DNA of 64,000 nucleotides from a virus, in the IMG/VR virus record IMGVR_UViG_3300032308_001297, positions 98,365-162,364 of that record; one strand, 5' to 3'. Below are positions 19,536 to 28,674 of this stretch, piece by piece (position 1 is the first letter of the stretch; every line of letters begins with the position of its first letter). The notes beneath the pieces were generated by a model, which was not told where the DNA came from, did not search any database, and saw only the letters and a list, made by a program, of their open reading frames with translations. A program made the translations under genes and the position numbers.

Positions 19536-21397
19536 TAGTTTCTTTTCTCTTCTACATTAATCGTAACATCATTTGGATCAATCACAATAATATTTTTAGG
19601 GCCAGCGAAAATATCTCTATCAGCTGTTTTAGCATAAACAGAAACATGGCTATTATAATCAGCTATATTAATATTCACAAATATGACTTTGCCGGAAGTG
19701 TAATCTACTGTTCCAATAGTGTCTATTTTAGTAACTTGGTTACCAACTAAAGAATAAACATCGATATTGCCGTTTGAATCGTCTTCGAAATAACTAAATG
19801 GATAAGCGACACCATCAGTGTGATTATATGTGAATAAAGAAGAAATTATAGAAGCATGCACGTAATGTGTATTGTAGTTTGAACCATGAAAATCAATATG
19901 ACTTTGCGAGTATACTGGTTGATTTTCCAGATAAATTCTATTATTAAAGTATAAAGTTTCTGTGTAAGTTCTATTCACCAGAGGTGATATTCTTTTAATA
20001 ATACGGAAATCGGTTTGGTTACTTACTATACCTGGATCGCTATCGTCAATATGAGCGACCAAACGACTATAACGTAAATCTTCCGCAAACAAACCCAAAT
20101 GGTCACTGTTATAATTATCAATAGCAGTTAAAACAACATTTTTAAGTTCTGAAACTGTTTTATCTGTTAAATATTGATCGTATTGGACTTTTGAATCCAA
20201 ACGAACATAAAGGTAATCGGGATCAGCAGTTTCAACTCTATTAGGTAAAGCGATATAATCTTGTAAATATCTTATGATACTCTCTTTAACATAATTAGGA
20301 GCGATATCACCAGCCGAAGGTTTCAAACAAATAATAACTCTACCGTATTTCTTTTCTGGTAGTGTTTCGCCGCCGAACACAGCAACGTCAGAAATTTCCC
20401 CTTGGAAATTAGATCTAACAAGAGAAGCATAATCGTCAGAAGAAACCGCTCTTTGCTGTGTAGCAAAATATCTAGGCGCATTGAAACGGATAGAATCCAA
20501 GTTTTCTGAATTTGCTCCACCAGCAGAGTTAGCTGAAACCGTTACCGGAGCAGAAACGATTGTTCCGCCGTTTGATGGTCCAATATCGTCGGATAAAGTT
20601 AATTCAGAAATACCATTTCCATCTGAACCATTGGTTACAATGTATTTCACCAAAACAGTTGAAGCGTTTAATGGTTTTCTTCCGAAATTACCATCTCCGA
20701 ATAATATTTCATACTGACCATTTTGGGTTGCTTGTAGAAAGTAAACATTAGAAGTGGAATCTAAACCAAATAGTGTTGGCTTTCTAGAAAATAAAGTATT
20801 AGAAGCCCCAAAATTTTCTACAACATTAACGTCTATGGTGTCAATATCAACTTTAGGATCCGAAATAACAAATCTCTGATTTTCAATATCATAATTTACT
20901 AGGTAGGATTCACTAGCATATGTTCCTTCTTTTACTTGAAGGTTAGCTACTTGGAAAGTGTCGTTTGTTGAAGCATATGATTGCGTATCAGTTGTAACGA
21001 ACTGATATGTTCCATTCGAATTTGTACCGAAAAGTCTAGTTCCTCTAGGAACTGAAAGAACACCAGTAGTCGTAGAAATACCTGTAGTTTCGAATACAAT
21101 ATTAACGTTTGCTACTGCACCACTATATGATATTGGAACGTAGTTAAGTTCTTTGGCGTGAGAGATAACTGAATCTAGCTTCTGTGCTGAGTCCAAGAAC
21201 ATCTCGGAAGCAATCATGTTCAAATAAAATGCATTCAAATATGAATTGTATGATAGAACGTCAAGAAGGACATTCATATTTGAACCTTCATAATTATAGT
21301 CTTTCAGTGCAGACTGAGACTTTAAGAAGGTTTTAAGGTTTTCTTTTAGCGTATCAAAATCAAGAGAGCTAAGATTTAGTGAACTATTTGCGGCCAT
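19535..21397 (-). CDS. 6: Baseplate wedge subunit gp6
   Basis: 620 aa versus about 660 in T4. The N-terminus is diagnostic: LDFDTLKENLKTFLKSQ, YEGSNMNVLLDVLSYNSYLN, AFYLNMIASEMFLDSA. Later segments (FNAPRYFATQQRAVSSDDYASLV, FGGETLPEKKYGRVII) fit the gp6/gpJ family core. gp6 dimers form the inner ring of the contractile baseplate. The gene is directly after gp25 with no gap. Confidence 0.88.
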   Translation of the reverse strand: MAANSSLNLSSLDFDTLKENLKTFLKSQSALKDYNYEGSNMNVLLDVLSYNSYLNAFYLNMIASEMFLDSAQKLDSVISHAKELNYVPISYSGAVANVNIVFETTGISTTTGVLSVPRGTRLFGTNSNGTYQFVTTDTQSYASTNDTFQVANLQVKEGTYASESYLVNYDIENQRFVISDPKVDIDTIDVNVVENFGASNTLFSRKPTLFGLDSTSNVYFLQATQNGQYEILFGDGNFGRKPLNASTVLVKYIVTNGSDGNGISELTLSDDIGPSNGGTIVSAPVTVSANSAGGANSENLDSIRFNAPRYFATQQRAVSSDDYASLVRSNFQGEISDVAVFGGETLPEKKYGRVIICLKPSAGDIAPNYVKESIIRYLQDYIALPNRVETADPDYLYVRLDSKVQYDQYLTDKTVSELKNVVLTAIDNYNSDHLGLFAEDLRYSRLVAHIDDSDPGIVSNQTDFRIIKRISPLVNRTYTETLYFNNRIYLENQPVYSQSHIDFHGSNYNTHYVHASIISSLFTYNHTDGVAYPFSYFEDDSNGNIDVYSLVGNQVTKIDTIGTVDYTSGKVIFVNINIADYNSHVSVYAKTADRDIFAGPKNIIVIDPNDVTINVEEKRN

Positions 21398-21823
21398 TTA
21401 TCGGACTCTTTTTAAGACTAGATTAAGAGTAATCGGTTCTATGTTATTTATTACTCTATAGATAATAGTGATCTCTACAGAAGTTTCATCGAAAGTTTCT
21501 GGGAATAATACCTGTTCAACTTGAGCTCTTGGTTCGTGGTTTTCTATAGTGCTTCTGACATAAAGTTCGATTTCAGATGCATAATCTCTATAATTAGGTT
21601 CAAATAACATGGCTGTGATATCAGAACCAATAGTTGGTTGGAACAATCTTTCTCCTAATTCAGTTAAGATCAAGTTTTTTAAAGATTGAGTTATTGATTT
21701 CTCATTTATAATTTTAGTAAGCTCGTTGCCAAAAGGAGTTTGTGCAAAACTATTAGGAATATCTGAATAATATTCTGTTTTCTTTGATGAACTTGTTAAA
21801 GTTTCTGCTCTTGTTACTGCCAT
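21398..21823 (-). CDS. 25: Baseplate wedge subunit gp25 (gpW/gp25 family)
   Basis: 141 aa, near T4 gp25 (132 aa). The family core is visible: YSDIPNSFAQTPFGNELTKI, ESITQSLKNLILTELGERLF-like segment with GERLFQPTIGSDITAMLFE, then RSTIENHEPRA. gp25 binds gp6 and helps start sheath polymerisation. It is located between the spike gene and gp6. Confidence 0.88.
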   Translation of the reverse strand: MAVTRAETLTSSSKKTEYYSDIPNSFAQTPFGNELTKIINEKSITQSLKNLILTELGERLFQPTIGSDITAMLFEPNYRDYASEIELYVRSTIENHEPRAQVEQVLFPETFDETSVEITIIYRVINNIEPITLNLVLKRVR

Positions 21824-21834
21824 TTATCCTACTC

Positions 21835-22833
21835 TTACGTAAAAGTTACTGGTGGCGATGGTAAGCCGCCATTTTGTACCTTAGTGGTTGCGCCCTTAGT
21901 TCTAACGTCACCAGTTGCAGTAATATCAACTTTTCCACTACCTGCATCAATAGTAATACCGCTTGAAGAAATTTCTATCTTATTGCTACCAACTTTTAAA
22001 GTAATTTTTGTATCTGCTGTAATTGTTATTTCTTGTGCTGTAATATTAGCTGAACTACTAGCAGTTATCATAACCTTTGCTTGAGAATTTACACTATAAT
22101 CTTGTTGTGATTTAACGCTATATTTTGCACCAGAATTAGCAGTCATGTCTTTATCAGACTGCATAAGCATAGTATCTTGAGAAAACGCCTGGAATGCTTG
22201 TTTCGACTCAAGTTTAAGTTTTTGTTTGGCGAAAGCGTCCCAGTTTTTATCGAAATAGAAAGCAGCATCGTCATTGTTGAGCATAATATGTTTGCCCTCG
22301 TGACCAGTCACCGTATCGCCTTCTACCTTTGTATATTTTTTACCTTTAATAGTTGTTCTATAATCGCCATTAATACCAAGTTCGTGAGTTCCAGAAGAAC
22401 CACCAGCAATAACTTTGGCCGATCCATCTTTGACTAGTTCAATTTTTTTACCACCCATTCCAAACAAACCGTCCTGAGCAGTAACAAAAGAAGCGTCTCC
22501 TCCTGCTTCGATTCTACAAGTAGATTCAGTGTTAAAATCGTAATGACCATCAGCATGAACCGACATTCCAGCACCAGCATAAAAATGTTTATTACCTGGA
22601 CTTACTTCGAAATGTCCTTCTTTAACATCGTCGTCTGCTTCTGTGACTTTATAACCACCAGAAGGTTTCAATTCTTGACTGAAAGTTTTCTTTCCTTCTT
22701 CGGCGTTTCTATAAACCCATTTATGACCACCACATTCGTCCCATTCTCCATGGACGTGACCATATTTTGGTTTGGTTTTTTGATTACAAACCTTAGTTTT
22801 TGGAACTTTTTTATTATAATCTTTATGAGCCAT
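21835..22833 (-). CDS. Central spike, gp5 C-terminal beta-helix-like protein
   Basis: 332 aa from the ATG at 22833. Residues about 100-330 are short alternating beta strands rich in V/I/T/G/D/K with about 8-residue periodicity (KVIAGGSSGTHELGINGDYRT, SSSANITAQEITITADTKIT, SSSGITIDAGSGKVDITATG), the pattern of the trimeric beta-helix at the end of T4 gp5 and of VgrG spikes. There is no OB-fold or lysozyme domain here; the OB domain is the separate gene at 24424. Ends with GGLPSPPVTFT. It overlaps the upstream gene by 11 bases. Predicted needle of the puncturing device. Confidence 0.75.
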   Translation of the reverse strand: MAHKDYNKKVPKTKVCNQKTKPKYGHVHGEWDECGGHKWVYRNAEEGKKTFSQELKPSGGYKVTEADDDVKEGHFEVSPGNKHFYAGAGMSVHADGHYDFNTESTCRIEAGGDASFVTAQDGLFGMGGKKIELVKDGSAKVIAGGSSGTHELGINGDYRTTIKGKKYTKVEGDTVTGHEGKHIMLNNDDAAFYFDKNWDAFAKQKLKLESKQAFQAFSQDTMLMQSDKDMTANSGAKYSVKSQQDYSVNSQAKVMITASSSANITAQEITITADTKITLKVGSNKIEISSSGITIDAGSGKVDITATGDVRTKGATTKVQNGGLPSPPVTFT

Positions 22834-24424
22834 TTGTAGTCTCTTCAATTCCTAGTAATGTTAATAGTTCTTGCATGTCTGAGATTTCGTTATTCGATAA
22901 TCCACTATTGCTTGCATCATTCCATGCTCCGGATCCGCCAATTGTTGCATCTGGAAATCCAGATCCAGCGCCTCCGCCTCCACCACCAGAATTGCCTCCA
23001 AGAAATCCAAAACCTCCCATCAATCCACCAAGCATTCCACCAATATCTCCACCACCTAAAATACCACCAAGAGAACCAAATCCTCCCATACCACCGATCT
23101 GAGCAAGACTACTTAAACTTCCAAAAGCTCCACCACCAAGAGCAGACATACCCATATTTAATATTTGACCACTCATTCCCATTTGTTTCTGAAAATCTTG
23201 AATTACGTTTGATACGCTACCAACTACTGTTCCGTTTTTAGAACCAATTTGTTCTTGTTGAAACATTTGAATAAGCTGCATCAATAATCCAATAAGCATA
23301 CCCATCATTGCAGCCATATTTCCGCTGCCTCCACCAGAACCTACATTATTACCAATCATAAGATTACCTTGATATACTTCTATTTGTTTAATCCATTTAT
23401 CAAGAACATCGTTTAGGTAACGTGGGAATAATGGTTCAGCGCCTTGAGCCATAGTGTATTGTGTTGGATCAACATAAAAATATTTGTCTAGATCGGCAGC
23501 AATACCACGCTCGACTTCAGAATAAATTTCTTCAGAAGCAGAAGTAAAAACATAAGTACCAAGTTCTCTTCTAACATAAACTATTTTTGTAGCATCGTTT
23601 GGATCAACCCATTGATCATAACCTGGATATGGTTCTGCAGAAACTCCATAATATTGTTTAACGTAAAAGTCTGGAACTTCTTCTTTAGTTACCAAATTTG
23701 TTGGAACAATATCACCATAATAAGTCTCATCATATGATGAAACAGGAATGTTCAATGGCCCATAATAAATGGCTACTTTTAATAAAGTGGCAATAGCTTT
23801 TGTAACAATTGGTTGATACCAACTATCAAGTTGTGCCAATCCGCCATTTGGCAATGTAATAAGAACGAACATTTTTATTACTCGTTCGAAACCAAATTTT
23901 CTAACAAGGATAGCAAGAGCTCCAACAAAACCATCCGTAAGAACAATGTTCATACCTGATGGAGTTCCAGTTATTGTAAACGGCGTAGTTCCATTTCCTC
24001 CAGATCCACCACCAAGTCCAGCGCCCATGCTCAAAATGCCCATAATCATAGACATTTGTTGATAGAGTTCTGGTAATTGTTGGGCCTTTCTTCCTGGATC
24101 TACTTCTTGAATAGTTTTTGGTAGTTTTTTGCCACCCTTTTTAGCAGATGCAGTTGTTGGCTTATCGCCACTGGGCGCAACTTTTTTTCTTACGTCTTCC
24201 AGTTCTTTTGATTTGCTTTTTTCAACACCAGGAGATTCTGGATATTTTGGATCTTCAGTTTTTGGTTTATCTTGACCAAGAAACTGATTGAATAGAATAG
24301 TTTTTGCTTGTTCAAAAAAATCTTCTTCGTTTGTGCTAGTGAAACCTGGAGTGTCTGGACCAGCTGCTTTGGCTTCAATTTTTCCACCAGTTTTTTGATC
24401 TTTTTGTTTAATCTTGTTAGCCAT
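22823..24424 (-). CDS. Hub-region protein of unknown family, Gly-rich C-terminus
   Basis: 533 aa, not recognised. Residues 1-115 are charged (Lys/Glu/Pro). Residues about 120-360 look globular with hydrophobic helices (FVGALAILVRKFGFERVIKMFVLI, IVTKAIATLLKVAIYYG). Residues about 370-395 are Met/Leu-rich (MAAMMGMLIGLLMQLIQMF). Residues about 420-505 are strongly Gly/Met-rich (GGILGGGDIGGMLGGLMGG). It lies between the gp5 OB-fold gene and the spike gene, exactly where the lysozyme domain would lie in a T4-type gp5. It could be a structural adaptor or a membrane-active tail-tip protein; this is inference. Confidence 0.55.
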   Translation of the reverse strand: MANKIKQKDQKTGGKIEAKAAGPDTPGFTSTNEEDFFEQAKTILFNQFLGQDKPKTEDPKYPESPGVEKSKSKELEDVRKKVAPSGDKPTTASAKKGGKKLPKTIQEVDPGRKAQQLPELYQQMSMIMGILSMGAGLGGGSGGNGTTPFTITGTPSGMNIVLTDGFVGALAILVRKFGFERVIKMFVLITLPNGGLAQLDSWYQPIVTKAIATLLKVAIYYGPLNIPVSSYDETYYGDIVPTNLVTKEEVPDFYVKQYYGVSAEPYPGYDQWVDPNDATKIVYVRRELGTYVFTSASEEIYSEVERGIAADLDKYFYVDPTQYTMAQGAEPLFPRYLNDVLDKWIKQIEVYQGNLMIGNNVGSGGGSGNMAAMMGMLIGLLMQLIQMFQQEQIGSKNGTVVGSVSNVIQDFQKQMGMSGQILNMGMSALGGGAFGSLSSLAQIGGMGGFGSLGGILGGGDIGGMLGGLMGGFGFLGGNSGGGGGGAGSGFPDATIGGSGAWNDASNSGLSNNEISDMQELLTLLGIEETTNGS

Positions 24425-24717
24425 TATTCGTCCAACTCTCCACGTGCAATAGATCCCAATACAATAGGATATAATTCTTCATGATCGTGTTCAAGATAAC
24501 CAACAATCACTCTTGAACCAACTTTTAAACCAGAAGGCGTTGGACCAATTTTATGAGTTGCTGCATGAGTTACTGGCTGCATCAATATAGCCCAAGGAAG
24601 ATCGTCGTCTTTCACTTGTTGCGTGTCATCTTGACGACCATGTAATCTTATTTTCACACGTCCTGATTTAGTTGGGTCTTTTTTGTATTCAACAACATAA
24701 CCTGTTCTTAATTTCAC
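24424..24717 (-). CDS. 5: gp5 OB-fold domain as a separate small protein
   Basis: 97 aa. The sequence RTGYVVEYKKDPTKSGRVKI, RLHGRQDDTQQVKDDDLPWA, GPTPSGLKVGSRVIVGYLEH and YPIVLGSI is the N-terminal OB-fold of T4 gp5, the part that sits on the gp27 trimer. T4 gp5 is 575 aa and continues into lysozyme and beta-helix domains. This protein stops right after the OB-fold. It overlaps gp27 by four bases (ATGA) and the 533-aa gene by one base, so the hub proteins are translationally coupled. Confidence 0.8.
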   Translation of the reverse strand: MKLRTGYVVEYKKDPTKSGRVKIRLHGRQDDTQQVKDDDLPWAILMQPVTHAATHKIGPTPSGLKVGSRVIVGYLEHDHEELYPIVLGSIARGELDE

Positions 24718-25961
24718 GGTTGACCTCCACCACTCTGATCAAACGCACCACCTTTAATAACTCTAAGAATCATTGTTGCTCTTGGAGTTTGTCCTAGTGG
24801 TTTGATCTTTGTTCTAATAGCAACTACACAAACTTGACCATTAAATTGTTTTTCTTTTCCTGTACCATCAGCTGTTCTTGCAGGAATATCTAGTTTTATC
24901 ATAGAACCTAATTTAATTTTTGGATTGAAATAAGTTTCTAACTCAGCAGAATTTTGAGACAAATATGAAAGAAAATTTGCTCTGCTATCTCTAGCATCAG
25001 CTGTTTTATGTTTTTCTTTGTCGTTTGCTTTATCAAAAGTTGTATAATGATGAACAGCGTTAGCGTGTTGTGCCTGACCTGAATATTCTGGTTGTCCTGG
25101 CAATTTAAATTGCTGTGGTTGTTCGGGGTCTGGCGAAGAAGGTTTATGTGTTGTTAAATTAAAAGTCTTTTGAGCCGATTTGGTTAAAACACGACTTGGT
25201 GTGAAAAAAGAATCAGAAGCTCTAAACCAAATAATAGAATTTTGTTTTTCTTGATCGCCACCTTTCGAAGCGTCAAGAGTAGTAGTCTGTTTTAAAGTAA
25301 CTACTGATTCCTCTTTAAATAATTTCTCGAATGTAGAAAACACATATTTCTGTTGATCGCCAGTTTCTTGAAAAAGAACGTAACAGGAAGATTTATCCTC
25401 TTGAGAAACATGTAAAGTATTTAAATGTTTTATTGCATCCAAAGGATGTTTATTATTGAGAATAACTCTTCTCTTACCATCGGTTTTACTTTTTTTGTCA
25501 ATCTGAAGTTTGGTTTTGAACCCCTTTTTAACAACGTCTTCTACGATATTATCAGTCGTGTCATTATAACTTTTTTGCATAAAATTACCTTGAGCGTTTA
25601 ATAACTCAGGCGAAACTGCACGAATATCATAATGCTTGTGTTTTAGATTACCAGCATTATGCATAGATCGATCATTGAGGTTTTTGTTTTGATACATTTT
25701 CAATTTAAATTTTTTCTGACCGCCACTGAAACCAGAATCAGCCCCAGTTAGAGAAATTTCAACATCTTTGTCAAAAGATCCTTGGATATTGTTTTGACCA
25801 AGAGCGTCTTTATAATCAAGCACTCTTATTTCGGCCATGGGTCCATATGGGTTTAAAATATCTTCGTAGATATTAAAACCAATGTAAGTGGCTTCTTTTG
25901 AATTGGTGAGATCTAAATCCCCAATTTTAAGAGAAGAAATTTTAATATCACCAACTGGCAT
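24714..25961 (-). CDS. 27: Baseplate hub protein gp27-like
   Basis: 415 aa versus 391 in T4. The opening (DIKISSLKIGDLDLTNSKEA, YIGFNIYEDILNPYGPMAEI, RVLDYKDAL) is the gp27/gpD-type fold start. The end (LGSMIKLDIPARTADG..QFNGQVCVVAIRTKI, ATMILRVIKG) is the second barrel. gp27 trimers form the torus that holds gp5 on the tail tube. The partner OB-fold protein is encoded immediately downstream with a four-base overlap. Confidence 0.8.
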   Translation of the reverse strand: MPVGDIKISSLKIGDLDLTNSKEATYIGFNIYEDILNPYGPMAEIRVLDYKDALGQNNIQGSFDKDVEISLTGADSGFSGGQKKFKLKMYQNKNLNDRSMHNAGNLKHKHYDIRAVSPELLNAQGNFMQKSYNDTTDNIVEDVVKKGFKTKLQIDKKSKTDGKRRVILNNKHPLDAIKHLNTLHVSQEDKSSCYVLFQETGDQQKYVFSTFEKLFKEESVVTLKQTTTLDASKGGDQEKQNSIIWFRASDSFFTPSRVLTKSAQKTFNLTTHKPSSPDPEQPQQFKLPGQPEYSGQAQHANAVHHYTTFDKANDKEKHKTADARDSRANFLSYLSQNSAELETYFNPKIKLGSMIKLDIPARTADGTGKEKQFNGQVCVVAIRTKIKPLGQTPRATMILRVIKGGAFDQSGGGQP

Positions 25962-25962
25962 A

Positions 25963-26940
25963 TTAGAAAGGTTCCTTCATAAGATTAATTAAATTATCAA
26001 CAGCAATATCAGAAAGATTTTTTTCCATAACTCTGATAGTTTTATTGTATTCGTTTTTCTCATTTTCAACATCAAAATAAGTAACACCTTCCCAGTAAAT
26101 TTCTTCATCTGCTGGAATATTATTAGATACAACTAATACAGCATCATTAGTGGACTCGTTTTCCACAATAGAGATAGCTACGTTTACTTGGCTTTCTGTT
26201 CCATAAATATAACTATTTCCAGTGACAACAATACCAGAAGTATTATTGGTTTCGTATTGCCCTCTCATGTGTCGTAGAAACACGAAATTCAAATTTGTGT
26301 TTGTTGTTAACGAAGTATTAACATAAACATTAATAGTATTTGTCATGACAAATTGACCATTACCGCTGTTCATATTATCAAACACAATTTCTACTATCTC
26401 ATTATTAACAAAAGAGCTTAATTGATAAGAATTAGCAGAAACAGAATATCTAACTATTTTATTAGTCTCTTTATTCCAATCATTTTCTTTTCTTTTATAT
26501 CCATAAACAGAAGAACCTTGATAAATTGGTTCCCAATAATATTGTTGTGCAACTGTTAATGAATTGTATTCTGCTGATTTTATATTTTCGTTTTTATTCA
26601 CTTCCCAGTTGTTTCTATAATATTTAATTTTTTGTTGAGAATCAGGAATAGAATCATATTTTTTTGTTATAAAATCTGTAAACTGTTGATTGTTAAGATA
26701 CCATTCATAGTAAGGATCTGTAATTCTATTAGAAAGATAAACAATCCAACTTCTATATTGATCATCATAATACCTAAAAGAAAATTGATCTGCTCTTTCA
26801 CCAGAAGTAATTTCATATGGATAAAATACGTATGGGTTTTCTGAAACTCTATCTAATAGAGTTACCCTTTTAGTTATATCAACAACTTCATTGTTGCTAT
26901 AAGTTATTTTTGGAAACTTTTCGAAATATCTTTCTGGCAT
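25963..26940 (-). CDS. 53: Baseplate wedge subunit gp53
   Basis: 325 aa, longer than T4 gp53 (196 aa). The conserved N-terminal half includes YFEKFPKITYSN, VVDITKRVTLLDRV, YVFYPYEITSGERADQFSFR, YYDDQYRSWIVYLSNRITDP and YYEWYL, typical of gp53. The middle contains an insert with beta strands, and the C-terminal helix reads FDVENEKNEYNKTIRVMEKN. gp53 clamps wedges to the hub. It is located between gp48 and gp27. Confidence 0.82.
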   Translation of the reverse strand: MPERYFEKFPKITYSNNEVVDITKRVTLLDRVSENPYVFYPYEITSGERADQFSFRYYDDQYRSWIVYLSNRITDPYYEWYLNNQQFTDFITKKYDSIPDSQQKIKYYRNNWEVNKNENIKSAEYNSLTVAQQYYWEPIYQGSSVYGYKRKENDWNKETNKIVRYSVSANSYQLSSFVNNEIVEIVFDNMNSGNGQFVMTNTINVYVNTSLTTNTNLNFVFLRHMRGQYETNNTSGIVVTGNSYIYGTESQVNVAISIVENESTNDAVLVVSNNIPADEEIYWEGVTYFDVENEKNEYNKTIRVMEKNLSDIAVDNLINLMKEPF

Positions 26941-27603
26941 TTATTGTCCCGTCTGCAGATCTTCGCGAGTCCATAATTGGACTTCTTTTAATCTTAGTAC
27001 TAAACCTACTACCACTGGAGCTCCGCTTTTATAAAACGATGGCCCACCAGCGGCTGTGTAATCAATAGTAACATTAATAACAGCACATGGTTTTAATTTA
27101 AACAAATAATCGCCTGGATGAAACGAAACTTGACAAATCTTAGGATACTTATAAGCCAAACCACCCAACCCTAAACTTGGTGCAGAACTAGCTTTGAATT
27201 CGTTTATTATACGCTTTAGCGTGTCTGATTCTTCTCTATTAGCAGCTGTCAAAGACCATTGAAGGTCGTGTTCTTTATATGCTGGTCTTTTATAGGTCAT
27301 AAATTGCAAAGGACTTAAGAATGAAGTTCCGCCACCAATTGCTCCACCTATTTGAGCCAACTGTGGAACTATCGAAGAAGCGTCTACTTCGCTCCATATT
27401 TGTGTGTTAACGTCATTAATTCTTCTCGGTAAAGGTAGTTTATAACCGCCACCAAAACTGAAATTATAACCCCCAAACCCTGCAGAATAGTCTGAAAATG
27501 AAATACTGGTATAATACTCTCTTCCGTTTTGTAACAGATCCGAAGGAAATTGACCTCCTGACCTTTGTTTCTGAGGAGGAGTAGGAAAGGTAAAATTTGC
27601 CAT
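26941..27603 (-). CDS. 48: Baseplate tail tube cap gp48-like
   Basis: 220 aa (T4 gp48 is 364 aa). The C-terminal half has the tube-like fold signature shared by gp48/gp54/gp19: FMTYKRPAYKEHDLQWSLTA, REESDTLKRIINEFK, YPKICQVSFHPGDYLFKLKP, CAVINVTIDYTAAGGPSFYK and APVVVGLVLRLKEVQLWTRED. It is first in the leftward baseplate operon, 33 bp after a late promoter box. Role: tube-assembly platform on the hub. Confidence 0.75.
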   Translation of the reverse strand: MANFTFPTPPQKQRSGGQFPSDLLQNGREYYTSISFSDYSAGFGGYNFSFGGGYKLPLPRRINDVNTQIWSEVDASSIVPQLAQIGGAIGGGTSFLSPLQFMTYKRPAYKEHDLQWSLTAANREESDTLKRIINEFKASSAPSLGLGGLAYKYPKICQVSFHPGDYLFKLKPCAVINVTIDYTAAGGPSFYKSGAPVVVGLVLRLKEVQLWTREDLQTGQ

Positions 27604-27615
27604 TTGGTCCCTTTA

Positions 27616-27643
27616 GATAAATAAGTTTTTATATCTATTTATT
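27616..27643. promoter_or_regulatory. Divergent late promoter pair between gp48 and gp4
   Basis: The 53-base gap between the divergent genes holds GATAAATA on the plus strand (27616-27623, 34 bp before gp4) and AATAAATA on the minus strand (27636-27643, 33 bp before gp48). Both fit the T4-type late box, so this point probably launches late transcription of both tail operons. Confidence 0.6.
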
Positions 27644-27656
27644 AGAAAAATATCAA

Positions 27657-28103
27657 ATGGCTTTACGACAAGGATTTTTTAAACCTTCTAATCCAATTAA
27701 ATACAAAGGCGACCCGACAAAGATCGAGTACCGTTCTGGGTGGGAATTGAAATTGATGTCTAGGTTAGATAGGGATCCTAATGTAATTTGGTGGCAGAGC
27801 GAAGAAACCATCATACCATATAGATCACCCATTGACAATCGCATTCACCGTTATTTTGTGGATTTTACGGTTAAATCAAAAGACATAAACGGCGGGACCA
27901 AAACTAGGTTAATTGAAGTGAAACCAGCTGCACAATGTCGACCACCAGCTATTATGGAGGGTCGAAAAACAAAACGATATATAAATGAGGTAATGCGTTG
28001 GGGCATAAACTCTGCCAAATGGAAGGCTGCTCGTGAATACTGTAAAGACAGAGGATACGAGTTTATTATTATGACCGAAAAAGAACTAGGAATCAAATTT
28101 TAA
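27657..28103 (+). CDS. 4: Head completion protein gp4
   Basis: 148 aa, matching T4 gp4 (150 aa). The sequence YKGDPTKIEYRSGWELKLMS, RLDRDPNVIWWQSEETIIPY, YFVDFTVKSKDINGGTKTRL and IEVKPAAQ looks like a TnsA-type nuclease core with an E..W..E..D..VK arrangement (GWE, VDF, EVKP), as known for gp4. It acts after packaging to complete the head before tail joining. It overlaps the next gene by one base. Confidence 0.88.
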   Translation: MALRQGFFKPSNPIKYKGDPTKIEYRSGWELKLMSRLDRDPNVIWWQSEETIIPYRSPIDNRIHRYFVDFTVKSKDINGGTKTRLIEVKPAAQCRPPAIMEGRKTKRYINEVMRWGINSAKWKAAREYCKDRGYEFIIMTEKELGIKF

Positions 28104-28666
28104 TGTCAAATAGATTTACTAAACTTCTGAGAGCCACCGCTAGAGATTTGTCCTCTAAGTCCTCAGAATCTTCACAATGGTATAACGACACTGTTCAAAA
28201 TATGGGCAAACGAGACCCAAATAAGATTTTTGAAAAAAGTTCCAGCCCTCAAATCGGGGCATTGATGTTATTTTTATACGATCCAAAATACAAAAACACC
28301 CTTCCGTTTTATGACGCCCATCCATTAGTTTTTCCTGTAGAAATGTATCACGATGGTTTTTTAGGGATCAACCTTCATTACCTACCACCTTTGGCCAGAG
28401 TTAATATGATGAAGGGGCTAGTGGATATTAACGACAACGATAAATACATACAAAATAAAAAATTGGTTCTTACATATAGTTTATTGAAATACTATTCTAA
28501 CCAATTAAGAGGCGTTGATAATTGTATAAAAAGATACCTTTTAAGTCACGTTAGAAGTTCTTTTTATCAAGTGGATCCGCAAGATTGGGAAAAGGCTGCA
28601 TTATTGCCTCTACAGAGATGGAATGTTAACCCAAATAGGCGATATGCAGGTTCGCCTCCATATTAG
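28103..28666 (+). CDS. Conserved T4-like protein, candidate gp2
   Basis: 187 aa. Conserved-looking core: LMLFLYDPKYKNTLPFYDAH, PLVFPVEMYHDGFLGINLHY, LPPLARVNMMKGL and IKRYLLSHVRSSFYQVDPQDWE. I recognise this as a recurrent T4-superfamily protein but cannot fix its name from sequence. Its place beside gp4 recalls T4 gene 2 (DNA end protector), which lies beside gene 4 in T4; that is inference. It lacks signal or membrane segments. Confidence 0.6.
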   Translation: MSNRFTKLLRATARDLSSKSSESSQWYNDTVQNMGKRDPNKIFEKSSSPQIGALMLFLYDPKYKNTLPFYDAHPLVFPVEMYHDGFLGINLHYLPPLARVNMMKGLVDINDNDKYIQNKKLVLTYSLLKYYSNQLRGVDNCIKRYLLSHVRSSFYQVDPQDWEKAALLPLQRWNVNPNRRYAGSPPY

Positions 28667-28674
28667 GATCAGAA

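Noticed and set aside
22800-23241. Rightward Pro-rich frames over the 533-aa gene.
   Set aside because: They mirror the Gly-rich codons (GGN read as NCC) of the real leftward gene.
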